A program made the position numbers and the translations under genes. Shown here piece by piece: positions 34,001 through 45,895 of a stretch of DNA of 64,000 nucleotides. The notes under the pieces were generated by a model. That model did not search any database and had not been told where the DNA came from. It saw nothing but the letters and a program-made list of their open reading frames with translations. How positions within the stretch are numbered: the first letter of the stretch is position 1; the number at the start of each line of letters is the position of its first letter. Source of the DNA: Apium graveolens (taxonomy: Eukaryota; Streptophyta; Magnoliopsida; Apiales; Apiaceae); NCBI RefSeq assembly GCF_009905375.1, contig NC_133648.1, forward strand, positions 306,048,565 through 306,112,564, in the 5' to 3' direction.

Positions 34001-36130
34001 CGAGGTGGGAATGATTGAATAAGATACCCTTATCAGGGATATATGACTTGATTTATCCATGGAAGGATGCATGTACCTTTTTAAAGATGGAATTAAGGAT
34101 AGAACATCGGTAACTTAAAATGAATCCTAGGGGAATGCATAAAGGATGGCATTTCACCCTTAATTGGGACATTATGAGTTTGGGTAATACGGAATGAAGG
34201 ATTAAGGCAACAACAACCTTTAAAGATCAGTAGAATTTTTTTTCAGAAGTACATAGACAATGGTTATAGTATTAGTAAATGGTATTTTGATATGCCCTGT
34301 ATCTAGGGAATACAGGAGGGACGATTCAAGGATAACCTTAGAGGTTTTACAAGGAAAAAGGTAATATTCAAAGTTCTCAAGAATAGAAATTTTGATAAAG
34401 GAAATGTGACGTAATTATAATAATGCCAGGTGGGGCACGTGTTGAACCATAAGAAAGTATAGATCGACCCAATGAGGGTCGAGATTGGTGAAAACAAGAA
34501 GGACCCAAGATAAGAGACGTCCTAAGTATGATCGAGAGTCAGTCGTGGCAATGTTCACATCTAAAGACTAAGGCAATGACTTATGGAAAAAAAATGGTGA
34601 TTTTTTTTCTTCTCACCAGGACTTAAGAAAAGCATTTTCACATAAGCAGTGATTGAAATAAGGTAGAAAATTTATTTGGAAGTGGTTAAAAAAAATGACA
34701 TTGATGGTATGGAAATTTTACTATCAGGAAAGGTCAAAGAGGTGGCCGACACTTTAAGTGTAAGAGGACAATTATAAGCACACGTGCCAGAGGAATATAG
34801 TGATGATGGTTAAAGTCGTGAAGGTTGTATTATGGTTTGAAAGATTGACATTCCTTCTGATGACTGTGCAATACCCAACCGTAATAGTAGTTTGGTAAAG
34901 GTTTAATTTGTGTAATCGCGATGAGCGGGCTATCTATCTTAGAAGGTACTATCTTGAGAATAAGCCTGGACCATGTTTCAAAAGGACTAAACGAACCTTT
35001 GAGTTAAGTCTTCTATCAAAGGCATATGATTAAGAATGGTATTAACCTGCTATCGTTGCTTTGATTGAAACTCTTCTGCAATTTTATCTGCTTCATGTCA
35101 TATATGTATATCAGGATCTAGAATATTCTTCATGAATCATGAATGATAATTATGTTACCTCCTCAGAAGAATCCGATACGGCAGGTATGGACTCCGTATG
35201 GTTAGCTATTAAGACTTCATGGAAAACAAACGATGACAGTAGGTCAGTAGTGGACCATAGTAATGCAGCAATGATTCTGCGAGTAATGAGCTGATTACAA
35301 CCGTGAGAGTTGTATTGGAATGGATGTTGAGATTAAGTACCACTAATCGGGTCGTGTTGACGTATAAGTTATCGTTGATAGACTAATTAAGTCGATTATT
35401 TACCTATTGAATATTTATTCCTTCTTATGAATAGAGAGCCGTATTACTATACGAGAAAGGTTGCAGTGCAAGCATAGAATTCTAGTAATGATGATGTCTA
35501 GAATGAGATCCCAGATTCGATTTTCGATATCGAGGGAGTTTCAAAGGTGATTGTGTATAAGCTCGAGGAAGAGCATGGGTCCATAGAATGATGGACGGAA
35601 TAGTAAAAATATTTAGGCATGTGAAATACGATGATATAATACTTAATGATGATATAAATACATATATGTTTTGTTCTCCTATTGCAAACCTCTATAGTTC
35701 AGAGGTAGGTTCCAAGCCAGATATTTTGTGGCAGTATATTTTTTTTTCATATACACAATTCTCTTCAATTCGTTCTTTTCTCTTCTTTTCATTTTATATA
35801 AGCTGAGAAGAACAACCCTTCCAGAAGGGGAGGTATTGCCGAATTACTATCTATCTGTGTGATAGAAGCCTAGTAGGATACCATCTATTGTTTAATTGCT
35901 TGTCAAGTACTAAAGGCTGGCCACCTTCTGTACTAACTATGCAATAGAACAAGTGTTCATGATCATAGTGATCTCTCAATAAATTCTTTTACTTCTATAT
36001 GAAGGACCAAGCTTTCGAAGATGGAGGCAGCTAGAAAGGAAGTGGTACCAAGTATGGTGGTATTACGATTCTAACGCGTTAATGATACCAAGGTTGACGT
36101 GGTTATTAAAAGGTTATAGAATGCTAACGA
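34001..36130 (+). pseudogene. Decayed reverse transcriptase and RNase H of chromovirus A
   Basis: Fragments such as GWHFTLNWDIMSLGNTE (near 34145) correspond to the reverse transcriptase stretch [20 protein letters not shown] of element B. KEVADTLS (near 34738) corresponds to the end of RNase H. Between them no frame is open for more than about 60 codons. The colinear order gag, reverse transcriptase, RNase H, integrase is kept from 32880 to 36960, in contrast to the misplaced block upstream. Confidence 0.55.
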
Positions 36131-36960
36131 GCAAAAGTATAACCAGTATAATATTAGGAACGGAAGGTAGTAGCGATTACGAACTGGAAAATAGCGGGTA
36201 CTGAGAAGTAAAACCTATAGCGCAAAAAGCTATAATAAGAGTCTGTGCAATAGACTTGGAAGAATTTGGAATGATCACTTAACGCGGATGAGTTTTCTCA
36301 CGATAATAGATCTTATGTCAGGTATCGAGATGTCGCCTTATGAGATCCTTGAGGGAAGACAATGTCGATCTCCCTTATGTTAGGATGAAGTTGTAGAGCG
36401 CAAGATGCTCGGACCAGCAGTAGTCCAAAGGACCAAGGATATAATAGATCTAATCAGAGGACGGCTGGTAGTAGCCCAAGATGGACATAAGAAGTATGCT
36501 GATTTGACAACGAAAGGACAAGGAGTATGAAGTATGGGACCTAGTGTTGTGAAAGGTATCCCCTTGGAAAGCCTTGGAAAGGATCGATGAGGTTCGGAAA
36601 GAAAGGAAAGCTTAGTCCACGAATTGTTGGACCCTTGGATATATTAAGACATATTGGGAAGTTACCATATGAGCTAGCCTTACCCCCGAACATGTAGCAA
36701 GTTCATAACGTGTTCCACGTATTAGTATTAAGGAAGCATAATCCGAATTTCTGATACATAAAAGAATACAAGCGCATAGACATGCAACCAGACTTGACCT
36801 ATATGGAGCAACCAGAAAGGGTTATAGACTGAAAAAGGGACAAGTGCTTAGGAGAAGAGTTATCAAACTAGTCAGAATTTGATGGTAGAACCACAATGTG
36901 GGAAAATTACGTAAGAGTTAGAAAGTGAAATGCTAAGAAAGTATCCCTACTCATTTTCTA
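36131..36960 (+). pseudogene. Decayed integrase C terminus and chromodomain of chromovirus A
   Basis: MSPYEILEGRQCRSPLC, LGPAVVQRTKDIIDLIRG, IGKLPYELALPPNM and [18 protein letters not shown] match the integrase C terminus of element B (61680-62090). DLTYMEQPERVID and a final PGRNPF follow, where the chromodomain should be. Frameshifts and stops separate the pieces. The chromodomain, which would target heterochromatin, places the element in the Tekay/Del-like lineage. Confidence 0.75.
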
Positions 36961-36983
36961 TCTGATTCCGGGACGGAATCCTT

Positions 36984-36998
36984 TTAAAGAGGGGAGAC
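36984..36998 (+). other. Polypurine tract of chromovirus A
   Basis: TTAAAGAGGGGAGAC lies directly before the 3' LTR start TGTAATAACCCC. Elements B and C have similar tracts at the same place. Confidence 0.88.
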
Positions 36999-39900
36999 TG
37001 TAATAACCCCAATTTTTGGAATTTTTGAAACCCTTATGAATAGTGTTTTGCTGATTATGTTGAATAAGAAAACTTTACATGCCACACTATATAGGGGTTC
37101 TTTTATTGATCTTCTGGGATATTATTAGTACTCTATGTGGTATATAAGTGTATGTAAAGATCGTCGGAATCCAAATCCGAACACTTTGATTTTTCCCGAA
37201 AATCCACCAGATATCGAAAGAATTGAGTATAAGGTAACAGGATAAAAACGATTTAAATTCAAGGATTTTAATAGAGGATCATAAAAGGAATATAATGTAT
37301 TGAGAAAGGTTAAGGGAACCTAAGTAATAAGATCCCGGGTATAATCCCTCAAACGATAAACGAAAACGAAAGTTAAGCGAACCGTATAACAGATCAGCGG
37401 TCATTAGCCAAATAATTAAAAGCTAATCAAAGAGATTAGTGGGGATGATGTCATCAAACCAATGAGAAGAGGACAAAGGAGGGAGGGTGACATTACATGG
37501 TGACATAAGCATGACCAAGCAAGTGTGTTGTTGGTTGAATTAGAACCACACAAAAATTACCATGGTAAAAAGGTAACAAAACAAATCAAAAGGTCAACCA
37601 ACCAAGCCAACACTTCATTTTCACCAAAAACACAAATTTTTTCACCATTCTTCATCTTTGCTCACGGCTTTTCTTCTTTTCCAAAGAAAGAAAAATCAAA
37701 AACCTAGTTCCAAGCTTTGTTAAATTGCAAGATATTTATCTAAGACTCCTTATGCATAGTTATGGATATCCTATAAGTTTGAGCTCCTAAATCCTTCACA
37801 ATCTCTTCCTAAAAATCATGGAAGAAGATGGTGAATAGTGTTTTTCAAGAACTAAAATTTTTGTTCTTGAAGTTTTGTTTAGTTTAAGCTTGGATAAGGA
37901 CTTTAAGGGTGATTCCAAGCCATTCTCTTGATTCTCCACTCTCCAAGGAAGGTATAACCCCTCCAAACCCTAACTTTATTTGAGTAATTAGGTTTAGTTT
38001 TGTTGATTTTAATTCATGGGAGGCTTGCTTGTTGTGAATGTAGAGATTAGTTAGTTTTGTGAAGTTTTGGAGTAGTAATTCTTGGATTGTTGATTAATGA
38101 ACTTAAGTGTAGTTAAATTCAAGTTTAAGAATAAGTATAAATTGTTAATGTTGAGTTGTTGGGGCTGTTATGATGTAGTATGGATGGAGTTTTGATTTGG
38201 TTGTGATTGTGGATTGATTGTGGGTTGAATTGGAGTGTTTTAAATTTGGGTAATCGCGTAAACATAGCCGTCGTAATGTCCGATTTACTTTAGGCTGTTT
38301 TTGTTCTTAACATTAGGACCCGGGAACTCACTGACACGTTTTGACCATTGCCATGATTAGATAGTTCATGTTACGAGCTTCGTTTTGATATGTAGTTCGT
38401 TTGATTCCGATGTACGGTTTAGGAGAAACGACCGTTTTAAGTAACGGCGTTTCGAGACCGAACCATTACCCCTCGCCTTACTTTGAAACCTTGGTTAAGG
38501 ACCTTAAATGACTAATTGGGGGTATGAAACATTTATGTAAAGTGAATTAGGCAGTTGGTAAGGTACTCGTGAAAGAATCGCCTTAAAACTCGTAATGGTT
38601 AATTTATTAAAAATGGTGGAGCCGAGGGTACTCGAGCGACTTAAGAGAATCATTAAGCGCAAAGCGAGCGTTAGAGTCTAAATTGCTAAAAGTATAGATT
38701 TATAAGTGACTTTGGTTTAATTCCAACTTATATGTTGTTTATAGGTTACCAGACTTGTCCCAAGTCATTTATAACCCCCAGTCGCTCAGGCAAGTTTTCT
38801 ACCCGTTATACTGTTGTTGTGATGTATATATGTATATGCATTATCTTGTGATAAGTGCATGATTGTTATTAGCAAATTCTTGCGATATATTGGAGCATGT
38901 TGATATGATATATATGCATTCCTGTTTCGTATTCTTGATTTATATATCTGTTGGTTCAAATGCTTATTAGTTGCATAATACCTATGCTAGAGATAAGCAG
39001 TAGTTGCGTATACCCTGAGTGTAGGGGACCCAAAGGTGAACCCTTTTCTAAAACCGGGAGTAGATGTTCCCGAGTATATTATATATATATATATATATAT
39101 ATTGATGTAGTTTTCAAAACTATTAATCGAATAAGGTTTATTCGATAACTTTATATTATTTAATGACTATTATTTCGAATATTCATTCGGGGGCTTATGA
39201 CTCCTTTTATTTTATTTAATGAATATTATTTCGAATATTCATTCGAGGGCTTATGACTCCTTTTATTTTATTTAATGAATATTATTTCGAATATTCATTC
39301 GGGGGCTTATGACTCCGTTTATTTTATTAATGAATATTTTTTTGAATATTCATTCGAGGACTTATGACTCTGATTATTTACTAAGTAATATTCTTTATTT
39401 TATTAAAGAATAATGTTTCGATAATCAAACCTATTTTTGATTATTCAAATAAAGATAGTACTTTCGTATAAGTATATCTTTGGTTATTTAATACTCATTT
39501 CAATTATAAGTTTTACAACTTCTACCTCAATTATTTGTATAAAGATTATTCTTTATGGGAATATTATTTAAGTAATAATATTCAGATATTTTCTAATATA
39601 TTGGGACTGATTTACTTTATTAAATCAGCATTACTCCAAACACTCTTTAAAGTGTTTTCGAGTCTTTAAAATAATTTTTAAAAGTTAGAGCGGATCCCAA
39701 AACTCATTTTTATATATTTAAGATCTTCCTTTTAAAAGGGGATTTAAATACTCGCTCAAAACCAGAGGGATCCGGCTCTGTGGTGTATTTTATATTCGCA
39801 ACAAGGTTGCGGTTTTGGTAAATAAATTGATTACTTACCCAACGTTCGGGAAGTAAGTCCATCTATTGAGTCGGCATAAGCAACATGGGCTCAGTAGGCG

Positions 39901-41144
39901 TCCATGAAAGTGTAAGTGGCTCAGTGGGAGTCCATCAAATGCGTAAGTGGCTGAGTGGCAGTCCAACATAAGGTCCTATTGCGGCCAGGGTGATTACCAG
40001 TGGGGAATTCGTCCATCTACTAGTAGAAAAGGTTACTTATTGGTATCTTTGCCTGATCAGCAAGATATCAGGTTTATGCCAAGGTTTTCTCCTTTCCAAA
40101 TTCATTGGATATTGCAACTCTGTTTATAATTTTCATAACAGAGGTTTTCAAGGAGTGTATGAAATGTATATATATATAGGTGTATATATATATCGAAACT
40201 TAATGAAGTATCTCATAACTTCATTATTTATATTGATATTTCAAGGATTGAATCTATTCAAATCTTTTCTTTTAGTCTCATCTATGTGATGAACTTTTGA
40301 AACTAATTATAACTTGAATGGTGGTAGTTCAAGTAGTATTCGGAAAAGATATAAGCATATTGGAGTATCTTGTAACTTCATCTTTTAAACTTATATCTAG
40401 CAAATGATTATCTTATGCATGTCAAAGATTTTCAGAAAAACGTTGAGACAAGGTTAGATATATGAGATCACCTTGCAACGATAGTTTTATACAGTTATAA
40501 ACTGGAACTCTGTGTATATTATGCATGGAAGAGGACTTCCAAGATTTTGAAAAGTATATATGTATATATACTGAATATTTTGCGACTTCATCGCATTAAG
40601 ATATCAAACTTGGTTCATTTCTTTTGACCAAGACTTTCATGAGTACTATGAGAAGGCTCATATATTGTTAATCATTATACATATTATTTTGGTGGGCTTG
40701 CTGCTCACCCTTCCTTTCTTCTTTCATCACACAACAACAGATAGAAAAGATGAACAGGACCAAGCTCCCAATTTGCGAGCGGATAGGAAACGTTTCGCAG
40801 TTTCCTATAGGCGTTGATGTCGCTGTAGCTAAGGTAGGAACTACCAATAGGCTAGGCTTTGAACTTTTGATGTACCATACTTATGTATCTTTATCAATTG
40901 TAATAATGGCAAAGAAATGTAAATCTATTCAGAAACCCTTTTAAGGTGTAATGGCATATAATTTTGGAATAAAATGACTCGTGTTACTTTTGGATATTCA
41001 TCTATGAGACTATAACTTGTGGTGTGTGTGTTTATTGTGGGGTCACAGTACAGAGTTGTTGATTGTTTATTAAGATTGGGTGTTATTAGGGAAATGGAAC
41101 TCGTGACAACCCGGATCCCCGACCCCGGATTTGGGGGTGTTACA
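36999..41144 (+). repeat. 3' LTR of chromovirus A
   Basis: It begins TGTAATAACCCCAATTTTTG and ends GGGGGTGTTACA, followed by the target duplication GTTAA. It contains the same tandem repeats as the 5' LTR, at 39158-39374 and 39887-39964, and a TA microsatellite near 39080-39105 that is shorter than in the 5' LTR. Frames within it, for instance 40750-40944, also occur in the 5' LTR with amino acid changes. Confidence 0.93.
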
Positions 41145-41149
41145 GTTAA

Positions 41150-42021
41150 TTCCTACTTTCCCATTCCTGTTATTTTTCCTTTAAGATTCTGCCTTAACCT
41201 CAATTTTCTCAAGTATATCATTTAGTTGCTTTATTGAAAGATGACCCACATTGACTCTTTTGTTCTCCTTGATTTGACTTGATTCTCCTATAATAAAGTT
41301 CTTGGAAATTGATCCATATTTCTCATTGAGTTTAGACAGCTTGGCTTTACTATAGGTTTTCTTTCACTCGACGGATGTAGTTCCTTTTTATCTCTCGACG
41401 GATAATCTTCATTATCCGTCGAATCCACATCCGTTGAAAGTCCTTCTATCAAAACAAGATCCAGAATCTCCTTATTCTTTTTCCTGGCTTCTTCACAGAA
41501 TGATTCTATGCCTTGAACTCTAGAAATTTGGGTATGAACATCTCTTGATGATTTTCAGGGCTTGATTACCTCTTGCTCTCGTTCAAGCTGCTTTCTTAAA
41601 ATCTCTCCTTTCTTTAAAGATTCAGTCAGTTCTTCCTTAGAAATTCAACACTCTATTTTCAGTTTCTCAAACTCGACAAATTGAGTTTCTAACACAGTAT
41701 TTCTTTCACTTAAGAACAAATTAGTTTACTTAATTTTTGTGTTTTCTTTAGTGAGAGATTTAAGTGTAACACGCAAGTGATATAATTCTGTTGACATGTC
41801 ATTTATAGCATCATTACACTGATCTTTAGTAAGATGTGCTAGATTAGTAGTGATTACCCCATTACTTGAAGAACCGACTTCTGCTTGATTGACATAGATT
41901 GTTTCTTCATCTTCATCTACCCTATCAGCTGCCCAGTCATTATCTTGAGTCAAGAAAGCCATTTCCTTTTGTTTGAGCAATTCAAAGTACTTCTTTTTAT
42001 AATCCACAAACTCTAACTTCT
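41150..42021 (-). pseudogene. SIRE gag central part between chromoviruses A and B
   Basis: The frame 42007-41726 starts MDYKKKYFELLKQKEMAFLT and continues with DDNDWAADRVDEDEE-like acidic residues and ELYHLRVTLKSLTKENTKIK, matching the gag centre of the plus-strand SIRE (about 15480-15750). Frameshifts lie near 41726 and 41640. The 3' part carries four copies of the ATCCGTCGA-type motif at 41367-41440. It ends KNNRNGKVGI at the A insertion site, continuing in register at 27249. The gag start is cut off by element B at 42022. Confidence 0.8.
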
Positions 42022-45000
42022 TGTAATAACTCGAATTTTTGTGACTTTGTAAAACACTTCACGAATAGTAACCCTGGCAAACGGGGAAAACGTTTTAGCC
42101 CACACTATGTTGTGCATGATAAATTAAGTTCTGAGTCGATAACATGAATATACGTACCGAATGAGTGTATGTAAACGCTATTAGTTTTCGAAGAAAACGA
42201 ACTTTGAAAAATGACCGTATCTATGAACCATCAAGGATTATGGGAATCACAATATAAATACAAATTTAAAATCCTACAAATTCAAATCCAATTACAATAC
42301 TTCAAAATATAAAGAACGTATAAGAAAGGATTTACACCGCGAAGCATTTACGAGAATTTATTACGAAAATGAATAAGCGACCGAGCGAACGCGTAGACGA
42401 ATGAATAAACATATCAAACCAAGCTGCAAGCCTAAGATGTCGTAATGCCTTTTTCTTAGTGCTCATAGAACCTTCCCACAGGGATATCGCTATGTAAGTT
42501 CCTGCCCATTCACCAGTTGATCTGATTCACGAGTTGAAGTTAATCCGATGGACGAGTGGATAAGGAGAAGTTTGGGACAGATCCAGGAAAACATGGAGAG
42601 AGCAGGGGACATACATATTTGTTTGTATTACCACAAAATGCACCTAGCTCCGCTGCTAAGATAGACAAAGATGGATTTGTGAATGAGGCACAGAAGTGAA
42701 ACGGGCGGGCGAAATTACGTGACAGAGAGAAACTATACTAGCTAACTAGTTTAGGAAACTAACCATGGTCAAATAACTAAATAGTAACCTAGAATACATA
42801 GAATGATAACCTAAAAGCTAGTTAATAGTAAACCTAGAATCTAAACCAAGTGGAAGACCTTGCAACCTAGGATGGCTAGCCAAGATATTCATGGATTTAG
42901 TAGTACTAGGATATATACAAAATCATCTCTCACAAATCTTTCAAGAGAAGAATTTCAAGAAAGCCACAAAACTCTCTCTTCTATCCCTTCTTCTTCTATT
43001 CGGCCTTCATCACGAAAAAGCAAGATATCAATTTCAAAACACCAAGTCCTAGCCATGGAAAAATTGCACCATTAAATCCCAAGCTTCATACATCTTAAAC
43101 TAAGTTAAGATAAATTTTTGAGCTCAATTTATTAAGGTTTTATTGGTGAAATAAATTCAAGCAAAGTGATATGAATTGTAATGAATAGTAACTTATCTTG
43201 GTTTATTGATTTTTATGGCTTGATTCAGGTTCTCTCAATAAAGCATCCCTTAGTAACACTTATAGTTTCTGCAAAAGTTCCCGAATGTGTGAACTGTAGT
43301 TTCTTGAAATGTAACACTTGATTATGATAGAAAATGTTATAAGGATTGCTTAGGCGCTTGAATCACTTGATTTCAATTTTCGGATCAAAAACTACTACGA
43401 ATTACTGCTACGAATTACGAACTTTGGAAATAGAAATGATCGACTTAAAAATATTCAAAAATCATGAAATTTTTTACAGAGAATAAGAAATAGAGTTTAG
43501 TAAATAATATAAAAATTTCATGTAAAAATATGAATTTTTCAATTTTATAAAAATGTCATGAATTTTAAGAATCGCAAACGGGGCCGAGGACCGAAATGTA
43601 AAAGGCATAAACGAACATAGAGGATTTCGAAAAGAAAGCAAATATAACGAATACTTGTACTTAATGAAATAATAAGAGTAAGGTGAGTTGCGTGAACGAT
43701 TAATAAGTAGCGCGTATGTACGAGTCGCCATAAATAAGAACGAAATGTAACAAAATGATATATGTTTATGATTATAGATTTCCGAGCGGACCATAGAGCA
43801 TCCTCCACCTCAAAGCACCTAGGAAAGTTTACAGACCCAACTCCATATACTGTTGTGTTGTGAAAAGATTGTTTTACTATCTTTTGCATAAATGCCATGC
43901 TTGTCACGATACGAGTACTTGAGTTTTTGCATAAATAGCGATTGTGTTACGATGTATATATATCGTAGAATATTTTAGTGCCACCGTGAGCGTGATGTAT
44001 AATTGTAAGACCGAGAATTGGTTAGAGTTTTAAATGAAACCCGGGAGTCATTCCGGAGATGTTTTGGACGATTAAAAGTCCGTACTTGTTTTATTCCAAG
44101 GGACTCGATGTCCACTTGCGAAATATTAAATACCTCGAATTTATTTAAAACGATTTCCAAAGATCGTATTCCCTCAACTGTATTTTATTTCTCGAATAAC
44201 GAATATTATTTCAATTATTCATTTAATATATGAGAAGTATTCTCCAATGATTATTTATTTCAAACTCGATTAATTATATTATTAAAGGTTACCCTAATTA
44301 TTTCAACGTAAATTAGTTGAGAAATATTATTTCAAATATTCTTTTAAAACAAAACTATTCGAGGTCTAATTATTTAATAAATATTATTTAATAATTAATT
44401 AATATTAAGTGATTTAATATGATTTAAAAATCATAAAACCTATTCTAAAATACTCCTGGACTTCAGAAAATCATACGAATACTTTCAGATTGTTGAAGGA
44501 TATATCTCGACTTCTTTTAAATATTTAAACATAGCTTCAAAGGAAACTTCCCCCTTATTTATTTATCTATTGACAACGGTCAACTCACATTATCTTAGTA
44601 CTTCCTCCGAAAATTCTCGAAAGTACATATGTATACACATATGAGATGAGCGGTGCCTATCAACAAGCAAAATGCTTGGGGAACTTCGATATAGTTCGAT
44701 ATTCCAAGTACATGATAGGATTCCTAAAAAGGACAGAGGACATAGGAGGGGTAGAGATCTAGTACTTCGTGGACTGGGGAGACTACAATTTAATTTTCCG
44801 TATGAGAAGGTACCAAGTGTACTGAAGGATATACGAAGTATGCAAAATATACCGGGTAGAATGGGGAAGCATATAAAGCTCGAATATAGCTTGGGTAACA
44901 ACCAGGATGTTAGGAAGTTGTCCATCTACATGTAGAGAATGATACCATTATATGACTGATCATCGTATCTCGGGGGCTCCGGTGAAGGACATATTCTTCC

Positions 45001-45713
45001 AATTGGAATTGTGATGCAATACCGTAACCCAAGCCTAGGTGCTGGGTTTACCATTGAGGTATTTGCAGGATAATAAGTTAATAAAAGAATTATTTTCGAA
45101 AGAAGGTGTGTGACACCAAAGAAAACTGTTTTAAGAAAATATATCTATTGTATATGGAATCATACATAATTTCTCATACAGTATTTTCATACTGTACATT
45201 ATTATGCTGGGCATTATAGCTCACACTTGTTTTCTTAAATTGACACAACACAACAGTGAATCAATATGCCTATCATGAAACTCTTGGCCATAGAACAGGT
45301 AGGAAATGACCGGCTGTACCGTAGGATGTTTGGTGTTGTACCTCAGGTAGATCGAATAAGCTGGATTGGTTTTCAGTTATTTTTAGTCCAGCTTATTTAC
45401 AAGTATGAGTTATGTTGGATAATAAATAAGAAACGTATATTTGGCTGACGGACTAAACTTACTTAAAGGTTACTTCCTCGGTAAGACTTAATCACTTTGG
45501 GATTGTAATAATTATCACTTTATGGACTGATATACTCTAGTAATGCATGGTGCGTTTCCAAGACAAGAACCTGTAAGTGTGTGTATGTGTGTTGATAAGT
45601 GTGGGGTCATAAAGGTGTGAGTATTTATATATTGTGGTACGAGATAAGTGTTGTACAGGATTCAAGATGGCGTGGCCTCCGAGATCTCTGACCCCGGATT
45701 TTGGGGCGCCACA
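42022..45713 (+). repeat. 5' LTR of chromovirus B
   Basis: It begins TGTAATAACTCGAATTTTTG and ends TTGGGGCGCCACA. Its start matches the 3' LTR at 62339 onward. About 300 bp (42427-42727) are absent from the 3' LTR. Frames at 42860, 44018, 44672 and 45266 have no recognisable protein; they are LTR sequence. Confidence 0.88.
42911..42918 (+). promoter_or_regulatory. Candidate TATA box of LTR B
   Basis: ATATATAC in the context CTAGGATATATACAAAATCA is kept in both LTRs of B (62924-62931 in the 3' copy). No other well-placed TATA element is visible nearby, but the call rests on sequence alone. Confidence 0.4.
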
Positions 45714-45717
45714 AAAA

Positions 45718-45730
45718 TGGTATCAGAGCC
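45718..45730 (+). other. Primer binding site (initiator Met tRNA) of chromovirus B
   Basis: TGGTATCAGAGCC follows the LTR end GCCACA by four bases and is complementary to the 3' end of initiator methionine tRNA. Confidence 0.9.
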
Positions 45731-45895
45731 TTAGGTTATCAAATCTCGTAAATGATAGAATAATAATAATTAATCAGAAATCAAGTCGAGTTCGCCATCG
45801 GGCTACATGGGTTATCTTGACGGTTTTACCCTCAAAGGAATTCCGACTCGAAGTTAGTAACACCTTGCCTATTGTGTAAGGTACCAGTGGAGCCT

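Larger units (their letters stand above)
27255..41144 (+). mobile_element. Complete chromovirus A (Tekay/Del-like), 13.9 kb, non-autonomous
   Basis: Two LTRs of about 4.15 kb, both TGTAATAACCCC...GTGTTACA, enclose a 5.6 kb internal region with primer site and polypurine tract. Perfect 5-bp duplications GTTAA flank it at 27250-27254 and 41145-41149. It lies in gag of the minus-strand SIRE. The LTRs are very similar, with a difference every few dozen bases where I compared them. The internal region has no intact ORF and carries a misplaced RNase H/integrase block. A chromodomain remnant before the polypurine tract assigns it to chromoviruses. Confidence 0.93.
17354..42021 (-). mobile_element. 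Minus-strand SIRE-type Ty1/copia element, split by three insertions
   Basis: Read from right to left it gives gag (42021-41150, then 27249-26762), protease, integrase, reverse transcriptase, RNase H and an env-like ORF (22928 to 17354). Chromovirus A separates the two gag parts, a solo LTR splits the env-like ORF, and chromovirus B cuts off the gag start and 5' LTR at 42022. Across both internal insertions the reading frame continues once the insert and one target duplication are ignored. Neither LTR of this copy is in the window. Its 3' end abuts the plus-strand SIRE at 17354 without an LTR. Confidence 0.85.

Noticed and set aside
34303..34497. Short minus-strand frames inside the decayed A interior (34303-34497, 33523-33774)
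   Set aside because: No motif, no start context and no neighbours; such frames are expected by chance in decayed pol.
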